The translations under genes and the position numbers were made by a program. The notes under the pieces are model-generated. The model saw only the letters and a list, made by a program, of their open reading frames with translations, did no database searches and was not told the DNA's origin. Below are positions 63,907 through 64,000 of a stretch of DNA of 64,000 bases, one piece after another; position 1 is the first letter of the stretch; each line of letters begins with the position of its first letter. This DNA is from Fredinandcohnia onubensis (lineage in GTDB: Bacteria > Bacillota > Bacilli > Bacillales > Bacillaceae_L), in NCBI RefSeq assembly GCF_002734285.1, contig NZ_NSEA01000001.1:62001-126000 (forward strand). Reading direction: 5' to 3'.

Positions 63907-63944
63907 GGCACATGCTCCGTTTGAGGGAGCATGTGCCTTTTTGT
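63907..63944 (+). terminator. Terminator of odhAB
   Basis: GGCACATGCTCC pairs with GGAGCATGTGCC and TTTTT follows. Confidence 0.9.
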
Positions 63945-63957
63945 TTTTAAGTGTATG

Positions 63958-63992
63958 AAAAAAGCTGTTTCCTGAAGAGGAAAACAGCTTTT
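63958..63992. terminator. Second hairpin at the window edge
   Basis: AAAAGCTGTTTCCT pairs with AGGAAAACAGCTTTT with one bulge. It probably ends a convergent gene entering from the right. Confidence 0.6.
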
Positions 63993-64000
63993 AATGACTT

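Noticed and set aside
1-64000. CRISPR arrays, tRNA/rRNA genes, insertion sequences or prophage modules
   Set aside because: None were seen; the repeat arrays lack spacer architecture and no transposase, integrase or phage structural gene is present.

Overview
The window looks like chromosome of a low-GC, endospore-forming-type Bacillaceae (Bacillus sensu lato; the species cannot be fixed from the sequence). The evidence is regulatory as much as genic. There is a proline T-box before proBA, an S-box (SAM-I) riboswitch, a PyrR attenuator before codBA, a LicT-type RAT/terminator, a PerR box before ahpCF, a CodY-like box before brnQ, Rex-like boxes and several cre-like (CcpA) sites. Strong Shine-Dalgarno sequences with frequent TTG/GTG starts fit the same group. 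No tRNA, rRNA, CRISPR array, insertion sequence or prophage was seen.

Layout. 1-7 kb: a four-carbon acid-sugar catabolic locus (larE, a PrpR-type regulator, a DUF1537 kinase, pdxA2, a LarA-family enzyme), then an EamA transporter. 8-12 kb: multicopper oxidase lipoprotein, PhnA-like protein, ahpF/ahpC. 12.5-15.2 kb: T-box and proBA. 15.25-17.4 kb: an array of GTTTACA-like heptamers followed by a ParM-like actin and a ParR-like adaptor. 17.5-20.8 kb: rRNA methyltransferase, sulfurtransferase, HPr-kinase paralog and a structured intergenic region. 20.8-29.6 kb: NCS1 permease, a 52/53-bp repeat array, NERD protein, TSUP exporter, TetR/SDR pair and the codBA operon. 29.6-35 kb: MscS, a CofE-like ligase with a divergent LysR gene, phosphatases and a tiny CcpA-type transcript. 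35-41.5 kb: brnQ, a RAT-controlled HAD phosphatase/licT group with a lactonase, a GntR regulator and a LysM-amidase. 41.6-44.4 kb: a tail-less FtsZ paralog, aldo/keto reductase, a small acidic lipoprotein and DoxX. 44.6-49.3 kb: S-box, a sulfonate-type ABC importer and an acyl-CoA synthetase. 49.4-58.4 kb: NRDE protein, a five-gene cluster (ATP-grasp ligase, MurE-like ligase, asparagine synthetase, secreted C39 peptidase, aspartate racemase) and an M23 hydrolase. 58.5-63.9 kb: an Fnr-type regulator and odhAB.

Four loci deserve most attention. (1) The ParM-like/ParR-like pair with its upstream repeat array has the layout of a type II plasmid partition cassette but sits between proBA and a housekeeping methyltransferase. 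(2) The ATP-grasp/MurE-like/AsnB/C39/Asp-racemase cluster has the parts needed to make and attach D-aspartate or D-asparagine, probably to an envelope peptide. (3) The acid-sugar locus pairs a nickel-pincer-type epimerase with a D-threonate-type kinase and dehydrogenase under a regulator whose AAA+ domain is degenerate. (4) A stand-alone FtsZ ends exactly after the GTPase core and lacks the C-terminal linker and peptide. These function assignments come from family knowledge and context, read by eye; no database search was run.
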